40,679 bases of DNA from Chromatiales bacterium. Lineage in GTDB: Bacteria > Pseudomonadota > Gammaproteobacteria > JAHELT01. The notes beneath the pieces are model-generated. The model had not been told where the DNA came from, did no database searches, and saw only the letters and a program-made list of their open reading frames with translations. Made by a program: the position numbers and the translations under genes. The stretch lies in the NCBI GenBank assembly GCA_024644045.1, contig JAHELT010000287.1:1-40679 (forward strand), written 5' to 3'. Shown one piece after another: positions 1 through 9,292 of this stretch; position 1 is the stretch's first letter; every line of letters begins with the position of its first letter.

Positions 1-1
1 T

Positions 2-142
2 CGTGTTGACTTTTTCGTGCAGCACAGCGCTCTGCTTGGCGTAACAATTGCTAGGCATATCGTTGTCGACGTCGAGCCCTTTGACTGGTCCGCGGAAACA
101 TCCCAACCGGCTCGCCATCACTTTTCGGCGATGGAGATCTAG
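2..142 (+). CDS. C-terminal end of an unidentified protein (cut by window edge)
   Basis: An open frame enters from the left edge and stops at a TAG at 140-142, giving about 46 residues with no start codon in view. The peptide mixes hydrophobic and charged residues in a way that fits a real protein end, and it lies codirectionally upstream of the asparagine synthase gene, so it could belong to the same polysaccharide cluster. I recognise no family in it. It could also be an accidental open frame, since it is short. Confidence 0.35.
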   Translation, partial: RVDFFVQHSALLGVTIARHIVVDVEPFDWSAETSQPARHHFSAMEI

Positions 143-404
143 CGGCTCGGCTTGTTTTTCGCGATCTGGACATTGAAAGAATCCTGCGTCACGACCAGAG
201 GCGGCGATTCATCGTTCTCCCCGGAGGCTTTTGCCCCAGAGAAGAATCACGCCGTGAGGTCAACAAAGTTAACGAAAGACAGCGGCGAGCCGTCCAACCA
301 GTCGCTGACGAAACATGAAGTTCGAGCGCCGGCTGAGGTTGTGTCTCCCTCCGACTGCTCACACTGGCAGGCGTATCAAATAGTCCTGAGACGAAGGAGC
401 ACAG

Positions 405-2372
405 ATGTGCGGAATTTACGGTGAAGTGCACTTCGACGGACGAGTCGATATCGACGAGTCGATTCAGCGGCTCCACCGCTTGCGTCATCGCGGCCCGGAC
501 GGGTGGGGCGTTGCCGTTGGAGACTTCCGGTCCAAATCAACGACAGTCGCACACAATCGCGAACCAGAAGTACCGGCCGGCTTTATTCCAAACCTCTTAC
601 TCGGGCATCACCGTCTAACGATCATCGACCTTTCCGACTCGGCGTTACAACCGATGTCGACCCAGGACGAAGAGTACCATCTGGTTTTCAATGGAGAGAT
701 ATACAACCACGCCGAGATCAAGAAAGATCTGCTGTCCAGGGGCCACACGTTCCGTACGGACCATTCCGACACTGAGGTCCTTCTTCTGGCCTTTGCCGAA
801 TGGGGAGAACAGTGCTTGCAACGCTTGCGTGGTATGTTCGCGTTTGCGATCTACTGTCGAACAGCAAAGAAGCTTTTTATCGCGCGCGATCGAATCGGAC
901 AGAAACCGCTTTGCTTTCAATTCACGCGAGATCGGTTCACGTTTGCGAGCGAACTCTGGCCTATCGCGGCGCAGCCGGATATCGACGTCGATATCGATCG
1001 TGGCGCGCTGGCTCAGTACTTGTTGCTGGGTTACGTACCGCATCCCGCCACAATTCTTTCAGGTATTCAAAAGCTCGAGCCGGGGCACTTCGCCTGGATA
1101 GATCTTGATGCACGGCAGATGTCCAGGCACAAATATTGGGACCTGGATCTTTCGGATCTGGATTCACGACCAGATCGGAGGGAGTGGGAACACCTCGTAC
1201 GTGCCGAGCTTGAGACCTCGGTCCGATATCGACTCATCGCTGACGTGCCACTCGGGTTGTTCCTGTCGGGTGGAATCGATTCCACGCTCATCACAAAGCT
1301 CGTGTCCGAGGCCTCGAGCACGCAAACTCGGGCCTACCATGCCGACTTTCGGCAGAAGAATTTCAGCGAGCGCGAGTGGAGCGAAGTAGCGGCGATGCAC
1401 TACCACATCGATATGCGGACTACGATGATCGATCTTGAAGCCGCGCGACGGTACGAGGAATTCATCGACGTGCTCGACGAGCCCTTCGACGGAGGTTCGT
1501 CACCGGCCAGTTACGAGATGTTCCGTCGCGCGTCCGGCGAAACCAAGGTCATCCTCACCGGAGACGGCGGCGATGAGCTGTTTGCTGGTTACGATCGGTA
1601 CTACCAGTTCCAGCAGCGCGCAGCGCTCGGAAAGACCCTTCGCAAAGCGCGCTTGAGCGGCCTTTTGGAACTCCTGGGCCGGGCGTTCCAGCCGGTCCAC
1701 CGGCACATAAAGAGGTTGCCTTCGCTTTTTACTGACGAACACGTGCTCGACTATCTTGCACTGCACAACGATCCGACTGCGGTTAGTCTGCTGAATGAGC
1801 CGCCCGGCGACTGGCGGGCCTTGTTCGGGTTCATGGGACCGCTTTTGGACATGCAACCGACGTCCATACGGGCGCTACAATACCTGGAGCTGAAAACGAC
1901 GCTTCCCTGCCGAATGTTGTTTAAACTGGATCGCAACTCGATGGCCTGGAGTATAGAAGGAAGGTCTCCTTTCATGGACCATAAACTGGTCGAGCTGGCG
2001 TTTCGAATTCCTGAGACGCACACCGTCGACTTCCGAGGCGGCAAACGAGTGTTGAAAGACATACTGCGGCGCGATCTGGGAAACCGGTACGTTTATCGAA
2101 GAAAAAAAGGATTCGGGAATCCCCTCGACTATTGGTTCACGGGCGCCGCGGCGCCTCAGATCCTAGCGACTGTCCGAGATCCAGATGCGTTGCTGTATGA
2201 ATACCTTGACTTCGATCGCGTAGCGAGTCGAATTACCGCTATCAAGACAGAATACGATGGATCTCAACCGCGATTGCTGTGGCGACTCGTCGTGTTGGCC
2301 CGGTACTTGGAACGACTCCATTCAATGCGAAAGGCTCAAGCATCATCGTGCAGTAGTCGATACGCGCATTGA
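405..2372 (+). CDS. asnB: Asparagine synthase (glutamine-hydrolysing), asnB type
   Basis: Cytoplasmic amidotransferase that would hydrolyse glutamine and use the ammonia with ATP to amidate aspartate or a related carboxylate. The protein starts Met-Cys-Gly-Ile, so Cys2 is available as the class II glutaminase nucleophile once Met is removed; the RHRGPDG block lies near residue 28 and the NGEIYNH block near residue 95. The synthetase half has the ATP-binding P-loop LSGGIDS near residue 287. Length (655 residues) fits long AsnB proteins of polysaccharide clusters (XrtA/EPS type). AAGGAG at 394-399 sits five bases before the ATG and fixes the start. In such clusters the enzyme may amidate a sugar acid or peptide rather than supply free asparagine; that is inference from its position beside glycosyltransferases. 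Confidence 0.9.
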   Translation: MCGIYGEVHFDGRVDIDESIQRLHRLRHRGPDGWGVAVGDFRSKSTTVAHNREPEVPAGFIPNLLLGHHRLTIIDLSDSALQPMSTQDEEYHLVFNGEIYNHAEIKKDLLSRGHTFRTDHSDTEVLLLAFAEWGEQCLQRLRGMFAFAIYCRTAKKLFIARDRIGQKPLCFQFTRDRFTFASELWPIAAQPDIDVDIDRGALAQYLLLGYVPHPATILSGIQKLEPGHFAWIDLDARQMSRHKYWDLDLSDLDSRPDRREWEHLVRAELETSVRYRLIADVPLGLFLSGGIDSTLITKLVSEASSTQTRAYHADFRQKNFSEREWSEVAAMHYHIDMRTTMIDLEAARRYEEFIDVLDEPFDGGSSPASYEMFRRASGETKVILTGDGGDELFAGYDRYYQFQQRAALGKTLRKARLSGLLELLGRAFQPVHRHIKRLPSLFTDEHVLDYLALHNDPTAVSLLNEPPGDWRALFGFMGPLLDMQPTSIRALQYLELKTTLPCRMLFKLDRNSMAWSIEGRSPFMDHKLVELAFRIPETHTVDFRGGKRVLKDILRRDLGNRYVYRRKKGFGNPLDYWFTGAAAPQILATVRDPDALLYEYLDFDRVASRITAIKTEYDGSQPRLLWRLVVLARYLERLHSMRKAQASSCSSRYAH

Positions 2373-2392
2373 TGTTGGTCGAATCGTTCACC

Positions 2393-2419
2393 ACCAATTC
2401 GCTCCCTCCGCGAATTGGT
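2393..2419. terminator. Terminator-like hairpin after asnB
   Basis: A perfect 10-bp inverted repeat (ACCAATTCGC / GCGAATTGGT) with a seven-base loop begins 20 bases after the asnB stop. There is no T-run behind it on either strand, so it is not a canonical intrinsic terminator, but it sits between convergent genes where a bidirectional stop or an mRNA end stabiliser is expected. A second, bulged hairpin lies at 2493-2532 nearer the leftward operon's end. Confidence 0.4.
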
Positions 2420-2574
2420 TGACTGTCAGATCGAAGCGTATCTTTGACGAGTCGCCGCAGCAAAAGTTAGCTACGGTGATATGATGGTCATACTGCACAT
2501 CGTTTTCAATTTTTACTTACGATGTTGTGCAGGTCCCAGGGGCTTCATCTGCGCATCTCCAAGAATGAAGACAG

Positions 2575-3705
2575 TCAGCGAGCCGAAAGGGGGCGACCGT
2601 TGCAAACTTCGGAATATACGGCATTGTATGCGTCGAGCATCGCATTCAGACTGAACTTCTGTTCCACCAGTTCTCTACAGCGCAGGCCAATCTGAACTCT
2701 ATCCTTGACTGGCATCCGTCTGAATCGCTGAATCTCCTCGGCAAAACCCTTGATATCGTCCGGGTCTATCAGTGGGATGAAGTCCACGCTATCGGCTACT
2801 TCCCGGTGTGAAGGAATGTCAGACAGAATAACAGGACATCGGCAGGCCATCGCTTCGAGCACCGCAATGGGCATCCCTTCTACTCTGGAGGTAGAAACGA
2901 ATACATCGGATCCGAGAAGATGGCGGTAAACTTGCTCTCTTGGGATCAAGCCTGTGAGCTTGACACGATCGTGAAAATTGAACTTGCGAATCCACTTTGA
3001 TAAATCGTCCCGCAGATGCCCTTCTCCAATGAACGTCAAACGACTTTCACGATCGTCGCTTTCCCGTAAGGACTCCAGCAACACAAAAGGGTTCTTGACT
3101 TCAATAAGTCGACCGACGGTCAGAAGCGAGAACTGATCGTCCCCACGTGTCTCCCGTTCGCGCCGCACCACCTCGTCGACACGATCCAGATTTACACCGT
3201 TGCTGATTCTGCATAGTCTGTCGCGGGCCAACCATCTGTACAATCGCGGTACGCTGTCGTAACTCGCCTGGCCGCAGCAGACTACTTTCGCAGAAAACAG
3301 AAATACCGGAATCAGCAGCAACTTGTGCCTTGCCTTATAAGCTGAAAACGAGTTGTGCAGCGTAAATATTGCCCGTGGTGCAACTTTCCTGGACTTGAAC
3401 AACGTAGCAGCCAGGTAAAAGACCCCAACGTGCGAACTATGCGTATGGACCACATCGTAACAACTGACCGCAAGAGCGGATCTAAGTGCCCGAAAAAAAC
3501 CTCTCAGGGTATTGTTTCCCTGGAATAGCGTGATCTTGTCGGTGGGCTTGAACTTGGAAGCAAAATAAGTGCATATCGTTATGTTCTGTTTATCGACTAA
3601 CGGCAAGGAAAACTGATTGTATGCAGCATTGGTTTCACCTATTGACAGTACGATGCGAAGAACCTTTAACCGCCCGTCAACTTGTTGCGGCTGCCGCGCT
3701 GTCAT
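2575..3705 (-). CDS. Glycosyltransferase family 4 (GT-B fold)
   Basis: Would transfer a sugar from a nucleotide donor to the growing lipid-linked glycan at the inner face of the membrane. The C-terminal half has the GT4 hallmarks: LLTVGRLIEVKNP, FIGEGHLR, the SRVEGMPIAVLEAMA block with the donor-binding Glu pair, and CPVILSDI. The frame is open to 3735, but AAGGAG lies six bases upstream of the ATG at 3705 whereas nothing precedes the outer one, so I start at 3705 (376 residues). It is the last gene of the leftward polysaccharide operon, separated by about 30 bases from the methyltransferase before it. Linkage specificity cannot be read from the sequence. Confidence 0.88.
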   Translation of the reverse strand: MTARQPQQVDGRLKVLRIVLSIGETNAAYNQFSLPLVDKQNITICTYFASKFKPTDKITLFQGNNTLRGFFRALRSALAVSCYDVVHTHSSHVGVFYLAATLFKSRKVAPRAIFTLHNSFSAYKARHKLLLIPVFLFSAKVVCCGQASYDSVPRLYRWLARDRLCRISNGVNLDRVDEVVRRERETRGDDQFSLLTVGRLIEVKNPFVLLESLRESDDRESRLTFIGEGHLRDDLSKWIRKFNFHDRVKLTGLIPREQVYRHLLGSDVFVSTSRVEGMPIAVLEAMACRCPVILSDIPSHREVADSVDFIPLIDPDDIKGFAEEIQRFRRMPVKDRVQIGLRCRELVEQKFSLNAMLDAYNAVYSEVCNGRPLSAR

Positions 3706-3737
3706 TGCCGTCTCCTTAAAATGTCCAGTATCCACAA

Positions 3738-4472
3738 CTATGATTCAGTCTTGCGCGCCACACAGAAACATGACCAAGCGAGATAACGGCTCATTTTCTT
3801 ACCGTTGGCATAGTTCTCCATAGTTCGGCTAAGCGCGACTGACCAGGGAAACGAGATAAGCCCGTTGCCATAAGTAATGAAACGGCGCCGCAGCACCTCG
3901 CAGGATATGCTGTTGACCAGCTCGTCTATCTCAGTAGTACGTATCGGTTCTGCAGCAACACTCGATCCCGTGCGAGATAGTCTAGTTTGCAGGTATCGAC
4001 GAACTCTGCGTACGACGGAATCCCCGTTCGGATACGTGAACACGAAGTAGCCACCTGGTCTCAGTATGCGTTGAACGTCCGCAAAGAAGTGCGCCGGCTC
4101 GTCGACGTAATCGACTACTCCGAGCGCATAAACGAAATCGAACGAGTTGTCGGCGAACGGTAATTTTTCAACAACGGACTGGATAAACGGCGTGTCTCGC
4201 CCGTTACTGGCTTTTGCTTCCCTGAGCATCATGAGAGACAGATCCACACCACACAACGCGGTGTCCGGCAGGCTTTCGCACAATTGTGAAAGTACCACAC
4301 CGGATCCACAGCCTGCATCCAGCACCGCGGCTGGTTCTATTGATACCGCAAATTCAAGCAGCAGATCCATTCTGCGCTTTTTTTCGAAGCCCAGGATATC
4401 GCGGGGTTTCTCGTACTTGGCCGAGTACCGCGGTGCCAGTTCATCGAATTTCTGTTGTACTGTGTCTATCAC
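3738..4472 (-). CDS. SAM-dependent class I methyltransferase
   Basis: Small-molecule methyltransferase of the Methyltransf_11/25 kind. Seen are the SAM-binding motif I (VLDAGCGSG), an acidic end of strand 2 (CGVDLS), the motif DNSFDFVYALGVVDYVDEP and the post-motif LRPGGYFVFTYPN. The frame is open further upstream, but that part overlaps the preceding O-antigen ligase gene and reads as low-complexity Arg/Ser sequence. I take the GTG at 4472, one base after the ligase stop (4476-4474), giving 244 residues and likely translational coupling. In this operon it probably methylates a sugar hydroxyl of the glycan or a precursor; the substrate is inference. Confidence 0.82.
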   Translation of the reverse strand: MIDTVQQKFDELAPRYSAKYEKPRDILGFEKKRRMDLLLEFAVSIEPAAVLDAGCGSGVVLSQLCESLPDTALCGVDLSLMMLREAKASNGRDTPFIQSVVEKLPFADNSFDFVYALGVVDYVDEPAHFFADVQRILRPGGYFVFTYPNGDSVVRRVRRYLQTRLSRTGSSVAAEPIRTTEIDELVNSISCEVLRRRFITYGNGLISFPWSVALSRTMENYANGKKMSRYLAWSCFCVARKTES

Positions 4473-4473
4473 G

Positions 4474-5745
4474 TCACCCCGACATTTTGTTCGGCGAGAT
4501 GGGCAGGTCTTTGCGTGCAGATAGAGCGGGCCGGCGCCGAACGACCTGCAGCTCGGTCCCCGACGCACCTGCTGTTCGCCGTCCGTATATAGCCACCGTG
4601 CACATGGTAAGCCCCAGGAACAGCCAGGTGACTTTCATATGTTCCCAGCTGTGGATCAGTGCACCCACGAACCAGATCAGGAAAACTGTCAGCCAAAACC
4701 AGGCCACGGGCTTTGGCAGTGATTTCACTTGGTAGGCAGCCATGCCCAGGACCGCCATGAATAAACCGAACCCTACGACTCCAAGTTCAGCGAGGAGCGT
4801 GAGCGCGAAGTTGTGCGCCGATTTCCCCGTTTCGACCGCGGCACTGCGGAACGCGGCACTTCCGACGCCGAGAATCGGATTGTCCGCGAAAATACGAGCA
4901 CCTTCGTACCAGATGGTGAAGCGATTGGCGGTACTGGATCCCGCAGCTTCGGAGCGCGACGCCACTACACGGTCGAAGGTGGATTCCGGCATGATCGGGA
5001 TCAGCGCGATCAACGATCCGGTCACCAGCATCAGCAGTAAGACACGCTGATAGACTTTGAGTTTGCCAAGCGTCACCAGCACAAACAACAGCAGGGGCAG
5101 TATGCCAAGCATAGCCGCCCTCGAGCCGGTCAATAGGATACCCGCAAATGCGCCAGGGATATAAGCATAGTTCAGTAACCGTAACCAGTAACTCTGAAAC
5201 CGGTATTCTTCAAAAAGCGCAAGGTACCAGGCAACTGGCATTCCCAACACCAGGACCAACGCGACGCTGTTGTGGTTGAGCCCAGTGGCGGTATAGCGAC
5301 GTAATTCTTCGTCACCGAACAGGTACACGCTCAGTATGCTGCCAATGGTTACAAAAGCACCGAGAACATATACCTGCAATGCCGTTCGGACGGATGCCGG
5401 TGTCGTGTACACATCCCAGAGAATCAGCACCATCCCGCACAGCTGCAAATACGTCAACGTGCGGCGCAACGTTACCTCAGGATCTAGGCTCCAGGCGATG
5501 CTTATTCCATTCCATAAAACGAAGAGCATTACCGCCACGTGAAATGCACGAAGCCAGCGGAAGGAACCGGTTACGAGAACCGTGAGGACCCAGAATCCCG
5601 CCACTGCCAGCCCGGCAATCCTGCTCGCTGTCCCCACACTGTCTATATAAACAATGCTTTCCCATGGAATCATGAAAATCATACCGAGCGACAGCCAGTA
5701 GGTGATTACACGCATTGTCGAGCGGGGACGTGTATCGGTATACAT
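4474..5745 (-). CDS. O-antigen ligase / Wzy-like polymerase membrane protein
   Basis: Polytopic inner-membrane protein of the Wzy_C/O-antigen ligase superfamily, which polymerises undecaprenyl-linked repeat units or transfers them to an acceptor on the periplasmic face. About ten to twelve hydrophobic segments are visible. The family's periplasmic signature is present: LLTGSRAAMLGILP near residue 206 and, after the large loop, RFTIWYEGARIFADNPILGVGSAAF followed by SAHNFALTLLAELGVVG, where the His is the conserved one. The ATG at 5745 follows the upstream glycosyltransferase stop by two bases; an internal ATG at 5715 is possible. Ligase and polymerase cannot be separated from sequence alone. 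Confidence 0.85.
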   Translation of the reverse strand: MYTDTRPRSTMRVITYWLSLGMIFMIPWESIVYIDSVGTASRIAGLAVAGFWVLTVLVTGSFRWLRAFHVAVMLFVLWNGISIAWSLDPEVTLRRTLTYLQLCGMVLILWDVYTTPASVRTALQVYVLGAFVTIGSILSVYLFGDEELRRYTATGLNHNSVALVLVLGMPVAWYLALFEEYRFQSYWLRLLNYAYIPGAFAGILLTGSRAAMLGILPLLLFVLVTLGKLKVYQRVLLLMLVTGSLIALIPIMPESTFDRVVASRSEAAGSSTANRFTIWYEGARIFADNPILGVGSAAFRSAAVETGKSAHNFALTLLAELGVVGFGLFMAVLGMAAYQVKSLPKPVAWFWLTVFLIWFVGALIHSWEHMKVTWLFLGLTMCTVAIYGRRTAGASGTELQVVRRRPALSARKDLPISPNKMSG

Positions 5746-5747
5746 GA

Positions 5748-6857
5748 TCAGTTCGCCAGTAGCACATCCACATACTGCTGCACGACAGTTTCCATGTCGA
5801 AGGGTCGCCAGCTTTCCCCGGGCGGCCGCGGAATCTCATCGGCCAAGGCCGTCTCGATCGCACGCGTCAGAGCTTCCAGGTCGCCGACCGGAATCAGTTT
5901 GCCATATTTCCCATCTGCCAGTATTTCTCGGGGTCCGCTCGGACAATCCGTTGCAATTACGGGGACCCCGCAATAGAGCGCCTCTATCAAAACCCCCGGC
6001 AAACCTTCCCACCGCGAGGATAGAACGTAGACGGCAGCCCTGGCCATGTATGCATAAGGGTTGGCTGCGAAGCCAGGCAACCTTACATCCTGCTCGATAC
6101 CGAGCTGCCGCGCGAGTGCCTCGAGCTCGGATCGCTGTTCCCCCTCTCCCAGAATCAACAGCCGCACCGGACGGCTTTGCCGCACTCTGGCGACTGCGCG
6201 CATCAGCGACGGGAAGTCCTTTTGCGCCGTCAAGCGGCCGACACCGACCACTACCGGGGGTTGGTCGGGGCCAAACCACGCGTCATCCAACGGCGCTTGC
6301 ATTTTGTCACGCAGCTCGGGGCGTACAACCGGATTGTAGATCGTTCGAACGTGTTCGCGTGGAATGCCGGCGAGTCGCACCAGCTCATCCGCAACGCCAT
6401 TGGAAACCGCGACAATGTCATCCGCCCAGGGATAGAAACGCTTGATCAACCATGGCAGGATTGCACCTACCCGACGCGTCGCGTGTTTGAAGCGCCACTC
6501 AAGGCCGACGCGCTCGCTCACCACCACGCGTGTCGGTATGCCGGCCAGACGATGCGCCCATAGCGTCACGATATTGGTGTGGAACATCATCGAGAGAAGC
6601 GCACGCGGTCGTTCCCGGCGAAGGTATCGAACCAGCGCCGGAAGGCTGAACAATACGCGACTTGCTTTGAGGTCTATCAACCGTACCGTGTCCGGCACGG
6701 CATTGAGATTGGGCCCTTCGCACTGCGCCAACAGCAGGTCCACTGCATACCCGCGCGCAGCAATCTCTCTCACCAGGGTGACCGTTACGCGTTCGGCGCC
6801 ACCACCGCGCATGGATGGAATGAAGAAAGCCAATCGCATTGGTGATCCTGCACTCAT
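5748..6857 (-). CDS. Glycosyltransferase family 4 (GT-B fold)
   Basis: Second GT4 of the operon. The N-terminus carries the acceptor-domain motif FFIPSMRGGGAERV, with the Gly-rich loop after strand 1. The donor domain has VVVGVGRLTAQKDFPSL, LLILGEGEQR, SSRWEGLPGVLIEALYCGVPVIATDCPSGPREIL, typical of N-acetylgalactosamine- or galactose-type transferases in O-antigen and capsule clusters. Two starts are possible: 6857 or the ATG at 6839 (AGGA seven bases before it), the latter placing Met directly before the first strand as most relatives have it. It ends two bases before the O-antigen ligase start and begins six bases after the flippase stop. Confidence 0.88.
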   Translation of the reverse strand: MSAGSPMRLAFFIPSMRGGGAERVTVTLVREIAARGYAVDLLLAQCEGPNLNAVPDTVRLIDLKASRVLFSLPALVRYLRRERPRALLSMMFHTNIVTLWAHRLAGIPTRVVVSERVGLEWRFKHATRRVGAILPWLIKRFYPWADDIVAVSNGVADELVRLAGIPREHVRTIYNPVVRPELRDKMQAPLDDAWFGPDQPPVVVGVGRLTAQKDFPSLMRAVARVRQSRPVRLLILGEGEQRSELEALARQLGIEQDVRLPGFAANPYAYMARAAVYVLSSRWEGLPGVLIEALYCGVPVIATDCPSGPREILADGKYGKLIPVGDLEALTRAIETALADEIPRPPGESWRPFDMETVVQQYVDVLLAN

Positions 6858-6863
6858 GGCAGA

Positions 6864-8453
6864 TCAGCCCTTATTCGCTATCACGAGGCGCACCCGAGAT
6901 AACATCAGATTGCGCTGCGTAGCCGACAACCCCAGATAAAATGCCAGCCCCGAGACGACAGCGAAAGTGGCCGCTGTCGAGCCTACCAGCCCGATCCAGG
7001 TCGTCGTAACGAAAGCGGGGGCTGTGGTTGCGCACACTACCATCAGGAGAACCGTTATCAGTACAGGTCGGATCGTGCTCCGCAACTGCGAACGCAGACT
7101 GATCCCGAGAAAATTGCCGATTATCCAGGGATAACAGAAACTCAGGATTGAACGCCCGACGATGAACCCTATACACAAACCGATAATCCCCATCTCGTAG
7201 ACAACTACCAGAAAGCAGGCGACGAGTATCGATAGCACGGTTGAAACAAAGCCGATGAGAACTTTGCGGCGTAGATTAAGCGTGACATCGATAATACTTG
7301 CATCATTTCGAATCAGCACGAATTGCACCATCATCGCGATGATAAGCAACGTGGAAAGCGTGCCTGCGTAGTGTTGCGCACCGACCCATAGCGCAACGAA
7401 GGAGTAATTCCACAACATTGTCGTCGAACCCACGGCCGTCACCAGCAACCATGTAAATGACATGATTTCACTACGCACACGGGTTGCTTTCTCCAGATCG
7501 CCCGCACCTATGATGCCACCCAACCCGGGCGTAATGCCAAATACGACAAGCACAATGGAGGTAATGATCGCCTCTGGAACATAGCGTGTAAGCGTATACG
7601 TCGTGACCAGCTCGGGGGTGTCGAGAATTCCCAGTATTACAACGTCACTGGCTGTCATAACCCGCATCAACAAGGACCACGCCAGAAACCAGCCGGTCAG
7701 ACCCAGGAACCATCGCAACCCCGACATGGAAGGTTTCGCTATACCGAACCAGGGAACATAGCGACGCGTGACGAGAAAAAACACGACACCCATTAGTAAT
7801 GTTGTCGCCAAGGTGGCGCCCGCTACGCCCACGAGCCCGGTATCGAGGTACAACGCCAGCACCGTCAAGGCTCCGCCGACAAAGATCAGCAGAACGGAAA
7901 TGCCCATACGCTTGTAGCCCAGGTTTTCGCCGATGAGCACCGACCTGGGAACACGTACCAGACTGAGAGCGATAACGTTGACGACCAGCACCGCGGCAGC
8001 CAGACGCACGGCACTCGCAGAGTCCTGCGGCACATCGAGCCAGAGCGGTGCAAACCATGCCAGCAGCCCGCCCACCGATCCGGCGAGCGGCATGAACAGC
8101 AGCCACAGGGCGACGGCGCTGCCCACCTGTCGGCGTTTTTCTTCGTAATCCTTGGACGATTGCTTATTGGCGATCGTCCAATTGAGTGTCTGAGCCGCGT
8201 GGCCTCCCGCCGGATCTGCGTATCCGATCAAGCGTTGCAATACCTGCCAGACCCCAAAGCCGAAGTCACCGAGACCTCTTACCAGCAGCGGAATAACGAC
8301 AAAACTGACAACAATGCGTGCTGCGAATTCCAGCAGCGAGGCAACGACATTCAGATACGCCTTGCGCGTAAGGTTACCGTCGAACAACCATCTCGAAAGT
8401 ACTTTGGAGCCGAGCAGTTTCCACGGGCGATCCATGCGGGATTGGGTGCTCAT
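6864..8453 (-). CDS. Wzx-like polysaccharide flippase
   Basis: Multidrug/oligosaccharidyl-lipid/polysaccharide (MOP) exporter-like membrane protein that would move the undecaprenyl-linked repeat unit across the inner membrane. Its 529 residues contain about twelve to fourteen hydrophobic segments; the first follows a basic N-terminus (FDGNLTRKAYLNVV) and the stretch RGLGDFGFGVWQVLQRLIGY resembles the first-loop region of oligosaccharide flippases. Its ATG overlaps the stop of the upstream P-loop protein by four bases (ATGA at 8453-8450), so the pair is translationally coupled. Wzx proteins are poorly conserved, so the family call rests on topology and on the neighbours. Confidence 0.8.
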   Translation of the reverse strand: MSTQSRMDRPWKLLGSKVLSRWLFDGNLTRKAYLNVVASLLEFAARIVVSFVVIPLLVRGLGDFGFGVWQVLQRLIGYADPAGGHAAQTLNWTIANKQSSKDYEEKRRQVGSAVALWLLFMPLAGSVGGLLAWFAPLWLDVPQDSASAVRLAAAVLVVNVIALSLVRVPRSVLIGENLGYKRMGISVLLIFVGGALTVLALYLDTGLVGVAGATLATTLLMGVVFFLVTRRYVPWFGIAKPSMSGLRWFLGLTGWFLAWSLLMRVMTASDVVILGILDTPELVTTYTLTRYVPEAIITSIVLVVFGITPGLGGIIGAGDLEKATRVRSEIMSFTWLLVTAVGSTTMLWNYSFVALWVGAQHYAGTLSTLLIIAMMVQFVLIRNDASIIDVTLNLRRKVLIGFVSTVLSILVACFLVVVYEMGIIGLCIGFIVGRSILSFCYPWIIGNFLGISLRSQLRSTIRPVLITVLLMVVCATTAPAFVTTTWIGLVGSTAATFAVVSGLAFYLGLSATQRNLMLSRVRLVIANKG

Positions 8454-9193
8454 TCGATGCTGACCGGTCCTCTGTTAACAGTGGCAACCCTGTTCGATGA
8501 CTGGCGAATCTCGCAATTCACCTCAGCCAGCACCGCATCGGCGATTTGGACCGTGGACATCTCACGCGTATCGAAGCATTGCGGTTGCGGACCACCGCTT
8601 TCCGTTATTCGGGTCACCACGTATTCGAAGCATTTTCTGTACCGGTGCAGGAACTCTTGAGCCTCCTCCGCCGCTTTTTTCTTCAGCGCATGCGGCACGT
8701 TACGATCACGCACCCGCTCCAGCAGGATCTCATTCGGCGCATCGAGCCAGACAATCGAATCCAGCGTCGCGATCCACTGCTGCAGGACGCTTTCCCACCA
8801 ACGCCTGTACACCCGGCTACGCGTAATCTCGGGGCCGAACTCCCGTAGAATGACCAGCCTGAAGATTGGACCATGATCCATGACTGTCACTGCGTCGGCT
8901 TGCGCGCTGCGCTTACCGAGGATGTGATGCCAGCCCTTGAGGTACACCATCGATCTGATTTCGCGCCACGTAAACCACCTGCTGCGTGGATACCGCAGGA
9001 CGAATACAGGCAGGAACAGAACGCCGATACCGAGCAGGAACTGCAGATATCTTATTCTGTTTATACGCAAGCCCGGTTGCACCCGGTCGCAACGCTCACG
9101 CAGCGCCCGAACCAGCGTGGTCTTGCCTGCTCCGGCCGGTCCGATTATCTCGACTACCGGTTGTCTGCTACCCAGCAACGCGCCGGCGACCAT
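8450..9193 (-). CDS. P-loop kinase-like protein in a polysaccharide operon
   Basis: A nucleotide-binding protein with a clear Walker A at residues 18-26 (GPAGAGKTT) directly after the first strand. A DHG motif (VMDHGPIF) at about residue 100 and WLDAPNEILLERVRDRN further on resemble the strand-3 and lid-region elements of thymidylate/deoxynucleoside kinase-like folds. There is a moderately hydrophobic stretch (LLGIGVLFLPVFVL) around residue 52 that could touch the membrane. It is coupled by a four-base overlap to the flippase. It may phosphorylate a lipid or sugar intermediate, but no substrate can be inferred from the sequence; it might also be an adenylyl-sulfate-kinase-like enzyme. Confidence 0.6.
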   Translation of the reverse strand: MVAGALLGSRQPVVEIIGPAGAGKTTLVRALRERCDRVQPGLRINRIRYLQFLLGIGVLFLPVFVLRYPRSRWFTWREIRSMVYLKGWHHILGKRSAQADAVTVMDHGPIFRLVILREFGPEITRSRVYRRWWESVLQQWIATLDSIVWLDAPNEILLERVRDRNVPHALKKKAAEEAQEFLHRYRKCFEYVVTRITESGGPQPQCFDTREMSTVQIADAVLAEVNCEIRQSSNRVATVNRGPVSIE

Positions 9194-9292
9194 TTGGGGT
9201 GATGGGTGGCTTGGTGGTTGTCAACATACGTATCTCGTATGTTTCGCTTCGGCATAGTTGGCCGTGGCGTACTGAGTTCAGCCGCAAAGCTG

